A stretch of DNA of 64,000 nt. Origin: Pestalotiopsis fici W106-1. Its lineage: Eukaryota > Ascomycota > Sordariomycetes > Amphisphaeriales > Sporocadaceae. Below the pieces are notes generated by a model. The model did no database searches and was not told where the DNA came from. It worked only from the letters and a program-made list of their open reading frames with translations. A program made the position numbers and the translations under genes. The stretch spans positions 1,803,077-1,867,076 of the forward strand of contig NW_006917095.1 of the NCBI RefSeq assembly GCF_000516985.1, given 5' to 3'. Below are positions 10,864 through 22,789 of this stretch, piece by piece (position 1 is the stretch's first letter; each line of letters opens with the position of its first letter).

Positions 10864-11550
10864 CTAGGAAGAACCAAAGTACGTGTATCGAAGGTCGTCC
10901 AAGAAGGTGGCGCCTCCCAGACCGGGGTGACTTGCACTGTCGGAGAAGACGGTGGTGAAACGGACCGAGTCAATATCGCGAAAGGCGCTGGTCAATCTGA
11001 GCTGTGCCATGGGGGCTGGGATCGTGGCTACCGGCTCATAAGAAAAGGAAGCCGCGGCCACTTTGACACCGTTCCTAAAGCCCACAACGGTGATGACGCA
11101 GTTGCCAGGTTTGTTGCCCAAAACACAGCCATAGTAGAAGGACTCCAGGTCAAAGGTGCCGCTAGAACCCGTGAATTTGCTAGTAATGTAGGGGTATGGG
11201 TCGCTGAGACGGTCCAGGTCGCCGTAGGTCAGCACGTTGGGATTGGAGTGTGCCTGGACAGCCTGAAGACTCTTGCCCTTGTCATAAATCTGGGCAAGTC
11301 CTGTGTATGTGTGTGTGGTCAGTCAAGATTTTATCGTGATAGGTATTTTGTGATATATTTCCAATTGTCATTGAAGCAGAAACCTACCCATTCCCTTGTA
11401 GTAAAGACCTCCATCTGGCCCAAAACTGGCATTGACAAGATTGAGTCTCACACCCTGTGAACCGTCAAAATTTGTCACAGCGCGCGGTTCAATGGGGCTC
11501 GCTGTCGTGAGCGAGGCGATCGCCAAAGTGAATGGAGCCAGAAACTTCAT
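10864..11550 (-). CDS. Secreted protein of unknown function, probably beta-rich
   Basis: The model is two exons, 11388..11550 and 10864..11300 on the minus strand, with an 87-nt GT-AG intron, giving 199 residues. The start at 11550 gives a clear signal peptide (MKFLAPFTLAIASLTTAS, about residues 1-18). The mature part alternates hydrophobic and polar residues, has only two cysteines (in YYGCVLGNKPGNC) and ends GGATFLDDLRYTYFGSS. That closing pattern resembles extracellular jelly-roll domains of the carbohydrate-binding kind, but I cannot assign a family. A weaker upstream Met five codons earlier would lengthen the N-terminus without improving the signal peptide. The gene stands alone between two long gene-free stretches. 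Confidence 0.75.
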
Positions 11551-14500
11551 ATTGTCAGAGGTCAACTGTATGGATGAAAAGTCTTCTCAATGTGAATCTG
11601 CCAAAATGTTAAGAAATAGTAGCGATTGATCTGTCTTCTGACCAGTCTATCATCGCGTGGTCTGTTCGTGAGATTTATAGACGGTCTCCTAGCTACATTT
11701 CGTTCGTCGGCCGGGTCATGGTCGAAGAGCTGGCTATGAGAAATTATGATGAGGTTGTGAAGACAAGAGTCGAAAGTAACAGTTAGTATGGAAGCTGAAT
11801 GCATAGCTGCATTTAACTGAGACACGGCTAAAAACGGTAGGAATCGGGATGGCGCAGCCTAGAGAAAGGTGTCTTACACCTCAACTCACCAGACTTGACA
11901 AGATTTTCATCTCTTCTATGCTAATTTGGCAATTCAATATACTCATGGCTGTCAAGAGTTAATCTTACTTGACTCAAAAGGTAATTTCCCACCCGAGTTC
12001 TATACACTTAAAAATTAATACCAACACTTCTTCGGACTTTATAGGGAACGGGGATTGCAACTCTCGTAAAGAGTACCATGTACAGCATTTTGGAGAAACC
12101 AGCCACTGTATAACATGCACGGCACAAACAAGCACAACGAAGCACTCAAAACGTCATTATTGCAGAATATTTCGAAAAAACTCACACTCAGGACGTGGCC
12201 TTTGGTCTCGCGGCAGGCAACGAGCGGCTCGTAATTCCAGCCAAACAGAGTCCCGAAGGAATTTTCTCGATAAGGCAGTCTCACCAGGATGGGAATTTTG
12301 TGTCATGAACTGTTCCTGAATGCATGGACTAGAAGAGTCGATTATGTGTGTCATGGTTGTGATATTGCTTATTTGTGCAGTTGGCCAACGAGGCAATGGC
12401 CCGGTGCGACGGTTCCGCCATGCAACTCGTCCCATCTGTAACGGGCTGAGAGTATAATTCGGCTCGTACGCACTTAAGCCTTGTCCCTCTTTGGCGGGTG
12501 CATCTGCCAAGGATGGCGTTCAAACAGGAATTGTATAATGTCGTATTTCCAAGCGGGGTAGTATCGATATAAAATCTCCAGCCACGAATTTTTAAGGTTT
12601 GTGCTTACCAGCGTCTGCTCTTTGCCTTCTTTTGCAGTATATCTACCTAGTGACAGTGTATCTATGCATGCCTTGTCCTTCTGAGCAGCAAACCGCCATA
12701 GGTACAATTTGTCATCGTTAACGTGTTCCAAAGGTACGATACATATGGAGGTCATGGAAAACGTGTCGAAGTCACAGCCGCCGGCTTGATAGCATCTCCG
12801 AATACGCACAGGAAAATCCTTTCGTTCAAACCCATCAAATGATCATGATGCCGGGCGTGGTACCGCCATGCCAGGCAGGGACTGAACGATCTGGTGCGTT
12901 TCCAAGAACTGACACATGCATCCGTCAGCCTCAGGATACCTAGTGTAACAGAATACTACCTCACAACTTCAAGTATAAGCTCATAGTTGAACGAAGGAGT
13001 ATTGATTTGATGTCGCGTGATCATGTCGCATGATCGGAGGAATTTGTCGACCATGAAGTTACTAAGACCATTTCCATGATGCGCTTTGCAAAAAGAAATA
13101 TTTCAACAGAAGAAACGCTATATTTGCGAGGTATTTTTGACAAACGCTCATGATGGGTTAGGTTTGCATAAAAAAAAACGCCCCCACGACAGAATGCATG
13201 TGGGCATGCTCGTTCGCGAGGGTGGTACTATAGTCAATCGTCTTAATATTCCTTGGTTTTGCATAAAACGATACCCTAGCTACATAATTCAGATGGACTC
13301 CATACTACGAAATAATGTGCAATGTTATCCATCTAGGTAATGGAGTAAAGCTCTAGCCTAATCCTAGTCATAGCTCCGGCCTTAAAGCAGCGTGGGACCA
13401 GTTGAACGAACGCGCTCCGAGTCGTGTACATGGTTCGATTTGTCGTGATATAAACGGTATAGCGCGTCTCGGATAGCATCCAGTTTTCTTCAGCGTTCGT
13501 GTTCTACATTGACCAATCAGAATAAATGAAATGACCAGCGACTAGTTGCTATGGTTCGCTTGGTATACTACTTGGGTGTATAGAAGCGGATATTGTGATG
13601 AGAGAGTGGAGCAAAAGCCGTGTCTTTGGCATGTCCTGCGTTTGGAAAATTCAACTTTAAAAAAGCAAACCTTTATCGGAATTGTACGAATACAGTTTCA
13701 CAATAAGCTGAAGAATACGATATTTTGCTGATGTTGAAATCACCTAAAGATTGTCCAGCCTTGTCGTCGCATGGATGGAACGGCTTTGATGGATGATTCT
13801 AGGAAGGGATTTTCTTCTTCTTTTTGGTTTCTTGGAAAAGAAGAGAAGAAGAGAAAGAAAAAAGAAAACGAATGGCACGAACGTTCACTCAAGCTTTTTG
13901 AGCTGTAACCACTGCATTGGTGTGTTTCCTTACCTCTGAACTTTCGACCAGCAGCAGAAGTTGGTACTTCATATTTACCTGATTATAGCATGAAGATTCA
14001 TCATGATCTCGCTTTTGATTCATCAATAGCTCAAATCCGGCTGAGGGTCCTGAGCATGTACGTCTTGTACTTGGTAATTTAGGTCTCCTAAGTCGGCGGG
14101 TATCCGGTACGGTGTCTTGGCCATGATGATAAAGAGCGCTAGATCTGACCATAACGCGCCGCCATTGCCATGAACCGCCACGATCTCGAGCAACCTCTCC
14201 GTCAAGCGATAAGGACAATGTCATCGTGCCCGTCGGCTTCGGTATGATGGGCTACATTCAAGGTTCTTGCCGAGGCTGTAGAGGTATCGAGTCGAAGCTT
14301 ACAAGACCGCGAGCGGATGGGTGAAGATATGCTAGGTTGAGAAGTGATGTGCAGTGTTAGCCAGAGAGTAGTATTCATGGTGCGAGGTATCAATACAGTC
14401 CTCTTGAAGACTTTGTTTGATGACTGAGGCTAAGAAAATGTTCTCTTTTGGAAGAGAAGTTGCATCGATATGAACTAGTCGACATACCTTTCAATATACA

Positions 14501-17500
14501 ATATCAGCGTCGAAAATCTGATGACAGTCCACGAATTCCTTCTAGACAGCGTTCTTGTGTGCTTGACAACTTGTGAGCCAGAGCAAAAAAGGCTCCAAGC
14601 TATCATCCCAACAGGACCAGGACCACGTGGATTTTAGGAACCTCGGCGATGGATACGGTCCAGTAAGGCGGCGGTTTGGAAACCCATGCATCGGTTTAAA
14701 GACTGACATGGTATTTCTGCGTTCGTCCGATACACTTGGGATGGCGACTGGTCTGATACCCGCCGAGTCCTTGGCTTTCAGGGCAAAGCTTCAATAGATC
14801 TTGGCCTGCACGCAAACGCAAGCTCAGCCAAGATGGCATTTCTATGCACCGAGTACGGGGGTTGGCCTATTGTGATTAGGCTCTTTTGATCTGATTCTTG
14901 TGTTTTATGAATGCAGATTAAATTTAGCTCCAGGCACAATCCAGCTTCGTCGTGGAGAAGATATCACATTGTTTGACGCTTATTCATACTGCCCCTGTCC
15001 TGCCGATCGACTCTTGTAGAAATACTCTAGTCTGTGGACCATTGTAGTGCATTTTTGGCTAATATGATGGCGCTAAGAAACGAATCCTGACTTGTGTAAT
15101 CCTCGCTTCTACTTCTGTCGAGGTGCATGTATCATCACTGTGATTATACCTTTATGGTGGATTAGGAGCATACGAGAAGCCTCTTCCCTCACTGCTATTG
15201 ACCACTAGAAGACCAAGCCTTGGTAGGGAGGCAATTTGCACTCTGATAGGATTATGTATACTGGATGTTGTTTAGTTGGAGAGGAGGAGGGATGCACAGG
15301 ATCAGGATCAGACGAATGCATTACCTAACCTGGTCCAGCAGAAGGATACAACTTGATCACTGAGCAAAAGGCGGCCGCAGCTCTCTAGGCCAGCGCTCGA
15401 GCTTCTTCCTTGCGCATGCAAGTATCTAATATGGATGATATTCGGGCATTTTTCTTGATTCGTCAATTCCTTTGGTTCAGGAAAGGCCCAACTAAGGTTT
15501 CTTGCCAAGCTCAGTGGGGTGGAGTTGACATTTCCACTAACCAGCCACTGTAGCATTTCAGGACAGGAACAACGGCACTGATTTTACTCCACTATTTACT
15601 GCGCTTTGTGAATTTTAGCCAGTACTCGGGGATCGATCCAAGCTGGCTACAGAGGTAAGTTCTTACAAGAGATACTATGTTCGAGGGCAAAGAAAGCGCC
15701 ATTTTTCACACATTCGTCTGCATCATGTCGCAGGAAGTGTTGATCTGTCGCCGCCCGTTGTCGACAGGCGACTTGCCCAATCCTCATGGCTCACAGAGAC
15801 TCTTTCCTCGGTGGCCGATCTCTTGGCTGTGCCTCATGTTTCGCACACCAAAAGTCTTGGGAGACTGGGGCCACGAAACCGTTACATTCCACCGACAAGG
15901 CTTTGGACCTATGGTAGTCAATCTCCGTCTTGATATCGGCATGGAAACACGGGGTTAGTGACTGCCGGACTAGTCCTGAAGCATGGCAAAAGCTTGGGTT
16001 GGTAATGGCCCATGGGCTCCAACTTGCGCGTCCGTCCCATTTCGCAGAGATCGTCGGTGCTCTTCGGCCAGCGCGTAGACCATTTCAAGAAAACTAGTGT
16101 ACGGAACACAGACAATCATGACTTTGCTTGGGAGGCGTTGCTTGCCACTTGACCTTGAGAGCGAAAATTGGCAGACTGTACGCACGGCCTAAACAGGTCC
16201 ATAGGGTTGGCGACATCTCCAGCGCCTTCAGGTCTTTTGCACAGGCATTGACTATGGTGTTTTCCGATGCGCCGACCTGTGCTTGGCTCCGTCTGATCGC
16301 CTCCGACTCCAGCTGACGACGACGTGGATATCTTTGTCCACATGGCTACTATGTACAGTCTTCTAAGCAGTGCGACCTATTACCGCCGTGGGCCACACAT
16401 CCGTCACTCGTGCAGTAACGCCCAGATAGATCTTCCTCTGTGGGATTCGTGGGAGGCAGAGGAGTGTAGGATTGCTGCGCATCGAGGTTTGTTTGGAGGG
16501 CATGGCTGCGTGCAGTCGCATTCAGCTGGCTCTGCATCAGCATCACGGTGGGTTCTCGATCGTCACGCAGCAATGGCCTCCACCTCCGGCCGGCACTTGT
16601 CCGGGGAAGAACAAATGGAAGGGACAGGCTCTGCCCACGGTTCGTGAACTCTGGAGTAGTATCTGTTTCTTCAGCCTCCGCCTATCAGGATTCGGCGCCT
16701 CTGCTTCCCAATGCCACTAGAGCTAGTGCTTGAAACATCCAGTAGCGGGTTACACAATTCCCCCTTTGGGTCTTGGCTATACATACCATATTGGCACTAT
16801 AATATCGCCAATCCACGACCCCAGATACCAAGACACGGGCCCTTTGTGGAGGACTTCTCGGGGCCAGATGGTCTGGCCGCAATCCTATCTCCCATTAATC
16901 ACCGTTGCAGGCGCTCAAGACATCGACAAGCCTGTCACCAAGAAGCGATAAAAGCTTCTTCACTTTCGGCGCACTGGGCGCGGACTTTAGCGCACTTGGA
17001 TGCTTGGCTCCATGCTTGGCAGGTCTCAAGACTGATTGACCCACCTGGCTCTCACATGGTCCTATTCCAACGCTGGAATATCTTGCCGCATTGACGCTTC
17101 AACCGTACTTGGCAGCCTCAGCCAAGAGCCGCGACGCAACAGCAAGTCCAGCTTGCGAGGCTGCTTGTCGCTGGTGCTGTGAAGACCGAATTCATTCCCT
17201 CTAGCCCGTCCAGTGGTGGTGTTTCAAGCGACCCTCTTGTTGTTTGTCCTGTCATTCCTCGCTTTGCGTGGCCCAGACCGGTCCTAGACTGTAGCGGACC
17301 CCCAGTCTCCATGCTTTGCTATAGTCTCTGGTAGTACTTATTTTTGTCATCGATACCCACGTCTGGAAACAGCTTGGCAGAGCAGGGACATGACTCTCAC
17401 CAAGCGGTTCATCTATCACTTGGCGCTCATGAGTTCCACCCCCGAAATGCCCAGACTGATTGTCTCTGTATCGACTCTACTGGTATATATGGAGGTCATC

Positions 17501-17690
17501 ATGGCATCTCCTGTTCCATTTCTGTTCTTCAGCTGTGCTCAAGTCCAGAATCAGATTCTTTCATTCGGTTACTATTTCTTTCATTCTTCCGCTGGTCGTC
17601 GCTGGTCGTTTATTCATACTATTATTAGCCAATCTTTTCCGAAACTTTCACAACCCATCAATATCCCCTCCAATCCCATAATCAGTCAAA
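11551..17690. other. 6.1-kb gene-free stretch
   Basis: I examined both strands and found no frame with a recognisable family, a signal peptide followed by a plausible exon, or consistent splice pairs. The longest frames are under about 130 codons and overlap on opposite strands. The part at about 15700-17300 is more GC-rich than its surroundings and could hide a fast-evolving or decayed gene. The last few hundred bases, which are pyrimidine-rich, serve the next plus-strand gene. Confidence 0.4.
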
Positions 17691-18735
17691 ATGGTTAGCT
17701 ACCGCCTTGTCGCCACTGCCGGCCTTGTGGCCTCGGTATACGCCCTTCCTTTGAACATCAACCTTGGTGCTTACTCTCCCGCCTTGTATGTCAAGTTGTC
17801 GATGACCATAGTGTGTCGAATCAAAGCATTAACTCCTATACAGGGTAGTCGGTGATGGTGAAATATCATTCGGAGGAGGTCAAGACGTATCTCAGCTCTT
17901 CAACACCCTCGAGGGAGCCGCCGTCAATGCCGCAACCGGCCAGTCCAACACCGCTGGTGCTGCTCAGGCCGCCGCGCCAGCTGTGGCCGCCGAAGCCGTC
18001 GCCACCCCGGCAGCTGCTCCAGCAGCCGTTGTCACGACCGAAGAAACCCCCGTTGTTGCTGCCAACCCTGCAACTGACTCGACACTCTCTGAGCAGGGTA
18101 CGACCCCACCGCCTGAACTTTGTGCTATTTGAACACTACTGATGCTCTCACAGCTGCTTCTATCTCGACACTGCAGGGAATGGGCAAGGAAATCGCTCCT
18201 CGTGAGGGAGAGAGCCCCAAGACCAAGCGTGATCTTCAGGGCTTCGACCGTGCTCTCCAATATGCCGAGAACGCCTTGACAAAGGGTCCCGTTGTCCAGC
18301 TTGGTACTGGTGAGGGTGGCGCTGGTGTTGGTATCATCGTCGACAACAGACCTACCACAGCTACCGCTGCCGCCGGTGCTGCCGCCGCCGCAAAGCGCGA
18401 TGAGACTTCTGCTTCCCAACCTCGTCGCCGCACTACCAAGGTCACCACCATGTACGTCCGCCGAGGCGTCCCACAGAGTAAGTTTGCCTCATCCTGGCCT
18501 TACGAATAATGCTCAATACTGACTTACATCCAAAGACCTCCAGGGCTCTGAGCTCGAGACCCGTGACGTCAAGACAGCCTCCCTCCCTTCTGTTGTCTCC
18601 GCCGCTTTGGCCAAGAAGAGCGAAGACTCCGAGGAGAAGCGGGACAGCACAAGCATCGATGCCATCAACCTGAACGTCGATGACCCTCAAGGCATCACGA
18701 TGACCTTTGTCGAGACATCCGAGGACGAGGAGTGA
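17691..18735 (+). CDS. Secreted Ala-rich protein with three Lys-Arg-Asp processing sites
   Basis: The model is four exons, 17691..17785, 17844..18097, 18154..18477 and 18536..18735, all with GT-AG introns of 56-58 nt, giving 290 residues. A signal peptide (MVSYRLVATAGLVASVYA) covers about residues 1-18. Ala/Pro/Val-rich low-complexity sequence fills about residues 60-110 and again 182-195. The dipeptide KR followed by Asp occurs three times, at K140-R141, K196-R197 and K258-R259, as expected for Kex2-type cleavage in the Golgi. The protein has no cysteines in the parts I read and ends in an acidic tail. I do not recognise the family. It may be a processed secreted precursor or a cell-wall-associated protein; the splice arithmetic supports the model well. 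Confidence 0.8.
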
Positions 18736-20115
18736 AGCGTTTGCCGAATCGATCGACCTTGAGAGCGAGACAAAATAATGACATCTTTAATATCGAACCG
18801 ACGCTACCTCGTGCGGCTCGAAATTGCGCGCCCGGACACTCTTAGGCATACTGTATAATGGCAAGCGAATAATCGACGGCCCCGCCAGAAGCTCTGGCGA
18901 AGAGTAGGCAGAGACGCAAGACCCCTTCGGGTTCGGGGGGTAGTGTACACGCAGCAAGCGGGAATGGTGGGACTTCTCTTTAGAGCGACATGACTTTGTT
19001 TATTTGGTTATTAAACACGGGCGTTTAGTAGATCACGAAGACGCGGGGGTATCACCATGGATTGAAGACAAACCAATAGTGGGAAAGCTTCTTGATCAGA
19101 AAAAGGCGGCCAATCTATAGTAAGAATATGAAATGACCAGCATTTCTTTGCTGGATTCTGGACAAAAAAAACCAAAAATCTCTTTTCTTGCCCGTGTATA
19201 TCGCGATTCGACAGCAGCTATCAATCAATGGCAATAATGCCATCCAAACTGAAATAATCCGTACTTGCACATTATTACAGGGGAAAAGAAGAAGAAGACA
19301 ATTGCGGCAATGCAATGAAACTCATGGGACGGCACCCAAACAGCCTGATCGCCATGCAACGAAAAAGTCACGGCAGGACGAGGATCCGGAAATTATAGCA
19401 TTGTTATCCCACGTTTCAATTTGGAGGTGATAGGACACAGCTTTATTTGTAGTCCCCCACTCTAAAGAATGCTGTGGTACATTACCTAGGTCCATCTACT
19501 ATGCTGGTCTCTCCCATGCCTCAAATCCTAAGAAATCCTTGGCATTGTCGCAGGCTGATGTTGTGTGTGAGATGCGGCTCTGCCGTTGTGTGGGCCATCA
19601 CTTGCGGGGTCTTGATGCATAAGTGAAGAAACAAAACAGTAGGATTGGTAAGGCGGGTTGGGCAAGATGAGGAACAATCAAGTTTGATCTCTGCTTAACC
19701 GACTGTAATATCTAACATCTCGGTTGAAATCCCTTTTTTCTGGCTTAGCGGCCTTTTCTTTTTGTTTTTTCTTTGCTCGGGCGTGTTGATGGAAAATTTT
19801 GAAATGTCTCGAGCAAGTCATTTTTTGTACACATGTTGTACACAGTAATGCAATATATAAATATATCATGCAATTGTGTCCACTTGGCTGTGCGCGGACA
19901 TGATATGCAATTTTGAAATGCCTGCTCTCAACTTGGATGGGATCCTGAACGCCGACACATGGAATCTGTAGCTTTCTGCCTCATATATGGTCGGTCTCCT
20001 TACTTCCGTCATGAAGAATTCCCATCATCCTTGAAAACGCCTTATACGACTCTGCGCCGAACTCCTGTTTCCCAGGTCTCCTCCTCATCATCGTCATCAA
20101 ATATTCATGCCTGTC
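18736..20115. other. 3' flanks of two converging genes, with a small hairpin
   Basis: I see no gene. A perfect 7-bp stem with a 3-nt loop (CGCCAGA-AGC-TCTGGCG) lies at 18883-18899, followed by a C-run/G-run pair near 18920-18945. Both are in what is probably the 3' untranslated region of the Ala-rich secreted protein gene. The rest is AT-rich. Confidence 0.45.
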
Positions 20116-21909
20116 TCAGTTCCAAGACTTGTATCCGTCATTCTTCTGCTTCTGGCGAGTATTCCAACCCAGTTTGCCACTGATGCTGTTTATCCAATCT
20201 TCACTACGACGCCCCTGAGGCATCACCGAAGCAAAGGGAAAGCGGCTTGCGGAAATGGTGACATAATCACCAGGGCGCATTTCAACGCGCTCTCGACCAT
20301 CAAAGCTTGCCCATGAGCTAGTCCTAGCATTATAAGGCACACCTATGCGCAAGACCATAGTATCTGGTAGAATGATTGGACGGAATGACAGGGTATGGGC
20401 GCAGATTGACGTCAATAGCATAACCGGATTGTCAGGGTGACAGAGGGAACCTCCAGCTGCCAGATTGTATGCAGTCGAGCCCGTAGGTGTCGATACGCAA
20501 AGTCCGTCAGCCATGACTGACGTGAAATGTTCGTCGTCTCCGAAAATCTCAGTATATGACAGGGTCGGATTAGGGCCGCGATCTACCACGATCTCGTTGA
20601 GTATTTCAAAGGTTCCATCAGGGCGGTGAGTGTGTTCATCGTCCTTTTCCTCGCCAATGAGCTCTTCGACCAGATCCCTCTTGCTCTGTGCCTCATCCTG
20701 CTCTTCTTGGGAACCCGTCAGGGACCTGTGTCGCTTCTGGCTTCGCATGATGGTGCCCTCGAATCGCAAACGCAAACTTACGGTGACACCGTCGTTAAAA
20801 GCCGTTGTCAGAATATTCTCATAATCGCCGAAATCAAACTTTGTCAAGAAACCCAGACTTCCAAGAGCGAAACTGAGCACCGGTGGCACGATCCGTTGAA
20901 ACAGCCAGCTTGCGTAGAGAACGGTACCATCGCCACCAAGACTAATGACAAAATCGAATGTGTGCGGTCTGCTCCTACACATCTTTTCGTTCCAGTAACG
21001 CAGTCTCTTGCCCATCGCATCTGATGGTGTGTCTGAATCCATCTCGCCAGCATCGATGTACTCGCGTCGCAGCTCTTCAATCAATCCGGGCGCATCAAAC
21101 TTTTTGTTCTCTTGCAGGCTGTCTTCGAGATAGACGGTATACCGTACGTCTCGATGATGGCTTAGGAGCCACTTTGTGATTTCTCGTGTCTTTGGTATCA
21201 ATTCGGCATCAAATACCTTGGTCAGAATGAATATGGTTTTTGCCTTGAACCGCAGGCGCACACTGCCCAATCTCCTGCTGAGCTCACGCACCCCCCAAGC
21301 CATCTCGCTCAACTGCTTCTTCGTAAGCAATCTACTGTGTAATTCGCCGTGCTCTTCGCTATTAAGATCCAGCTCCGACTTTGACTTGTCGATGGAGGTT
21401 TTCCATGATTGCTCATCGACTTGGCCGGCATCCGTGCTCTCGCCACTTTCTGGCTCTATTTTTGAAGGTCGCCGCTCGTCTTTTCCCTTTGGGTCGACTA
21501 CCGTAAACGCTCCATTTCCCTCGCTGCGGATATCTCGGTGGCGGGCCTTTCTGTGGCTCTCTAGTATTTGGTGTACCAGGCATTGTGTCTTCTTGGATTG
21601 TTTGCTCAACTGAGGTAATATCGACTCCTCGCTTACTAACGAGCTTTTGCGCCGATACGGGTTGGCCGGATCGAAAGATACCTTAATCAGCAAAAGTTAG
21701 CCGGCGCGTTTCTTTGTTAGAAGAAAAACAAATTTGACTTGGCATCCCACTTCAACTGGTCTCGAGTCCTCGTCGCTGGCGCTTGATAGGTGGTCATGAT
21801 CGTCGTGATAGCTGTTGTACTGCACTGACGGCTCGGCTCGGTCAAAGTGCGCATGCTTGGTCTCGTCGCTTCCATCCTGTGCCTGGCCAGAATCCGAAAA
21901 CTTTGTCAT
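20116..21909 (-). CDS. ATP-NAD kinase (cytosolic, Utr1-like)
   Basis: The enzyme phosphorylates NAD to NADP. There are two exons, 21739..21909 and 20116..21681 on the minus strand, with a 57-nt intron (branch GCTAAC), giving 578 residues. The first ~180 residues are Ser/Asp/Lys-rich and probably disordered. The catalytic domain follows, with the diagnostic GGDGT at 306-310, NEIVVDRG at 419-426 and DGLCVSTPTGSTAYN at about 449-463. A hydrophilic, charged insertion at about 370-412 separates the two halves of the domain and is variable in fungal homologues. No mitochondrial presequence is evident, so I favour a cytosolic Utr1-type enzyme over the mitochondrial Pos5 type. The gene is divergent from dolichol kinase. 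Confidence 0.93.
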
Positions 21910-22789
21910 GGTCGAATGGTATAAAGCGCCTTTATCTCATTTGGTGATACAGTATATTGGCGAATATCACAGCAAATATGGTGGTACAGTACTGAAAGAA
22001 CAAAGTGTGGGTTGCGATATTAATGCTCGTCTGTGCGATTCATTGTTGGCGATGATGTCGAGACCTTGGAACTTCCAACTTGACTGCTATAGTGGGGCAA
22101 AAGCTACCCCTCGGTGCTCTGTCAGCAAGGGGGGCCCAGCGCAATGAGTTCCGCCGGCGCGTCGATCGTTCAGCGTGCCTACCTGAGTACCCACCCGCTT
22201 AAGAGACTATGATGAAGCCGTTCGGCCTGTAAGTGCCGTGAGCTTAAGCTTGACATTGCGTTGTTGAGATTTAAACTTGGGGGATAGCAATTTGAAGTTA
22301 CATGCAGCCTGAACGCCGGAATTCCCCAAAATCAGCTGAACAAGCAGTAAAAGTAATCCAATCTCAATACGAATTGCCAAGATTTTATGGAACTCACGCT
22401 GAGCCGGGTTCATATGGTTTTCCCAATCACGACTGGCCTTGTTGGGGAAAGAAAGGAAACCATGCAAATTGGCCCAATAGAAAAAAAGAAGCCACTTTAC
22501 GACGAGAGCGGGTACTTCCTTAAGGCTGACGACTACCACCTAATAATGCGCAGCACACCAGAACTCCTAAGCATGTGAAGAACATCATCCGTTGTTGACC
22601 TTCCGTCCTTGCCCACCAACTTCCGGGGGCGACGATACAATTCCTTTCTTTCTCTCACGGCCCAATGGATATCTCTTTGCCGTGACCATTCCGTTTACAC
22701 GTCTTTCAATGCGACTCTCATCCGTAACGTCGGCGCACATGAACTGACCGCGAGCTTTTGTCGGCCCATGTCCCAACCTGGTTTCCGAC
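21910..22789. promoter_or_regulatory. Shared divergent promoter region, NAD kinase (-) and dolichol kinase (+)
   Basis: The 880 bp between two divergent start codons hold both promoters. A 110-codon minus-strand frame at about 22207-22539 has no start context or family features, and I do not call it a gene. Confidence 0.5.

Noticed and set aside
13889..14393. Minus-strand frames such as one with GNGGALWSDLALFIIMAKTP
   Set aside because: It looks briefly protein-like, but I could not connect it to neighbouring exons or to a family. It is left as unassigned sequence in the gene-free stretch.
22207..22539. 110-codon minus-strand frame with some hydrophobic stretches in the NAD kinase/dolichol kinase promoter
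   Set aside because: It has no plausible start context, no family match and no splice partner, and it overlaps frames on the other strand.
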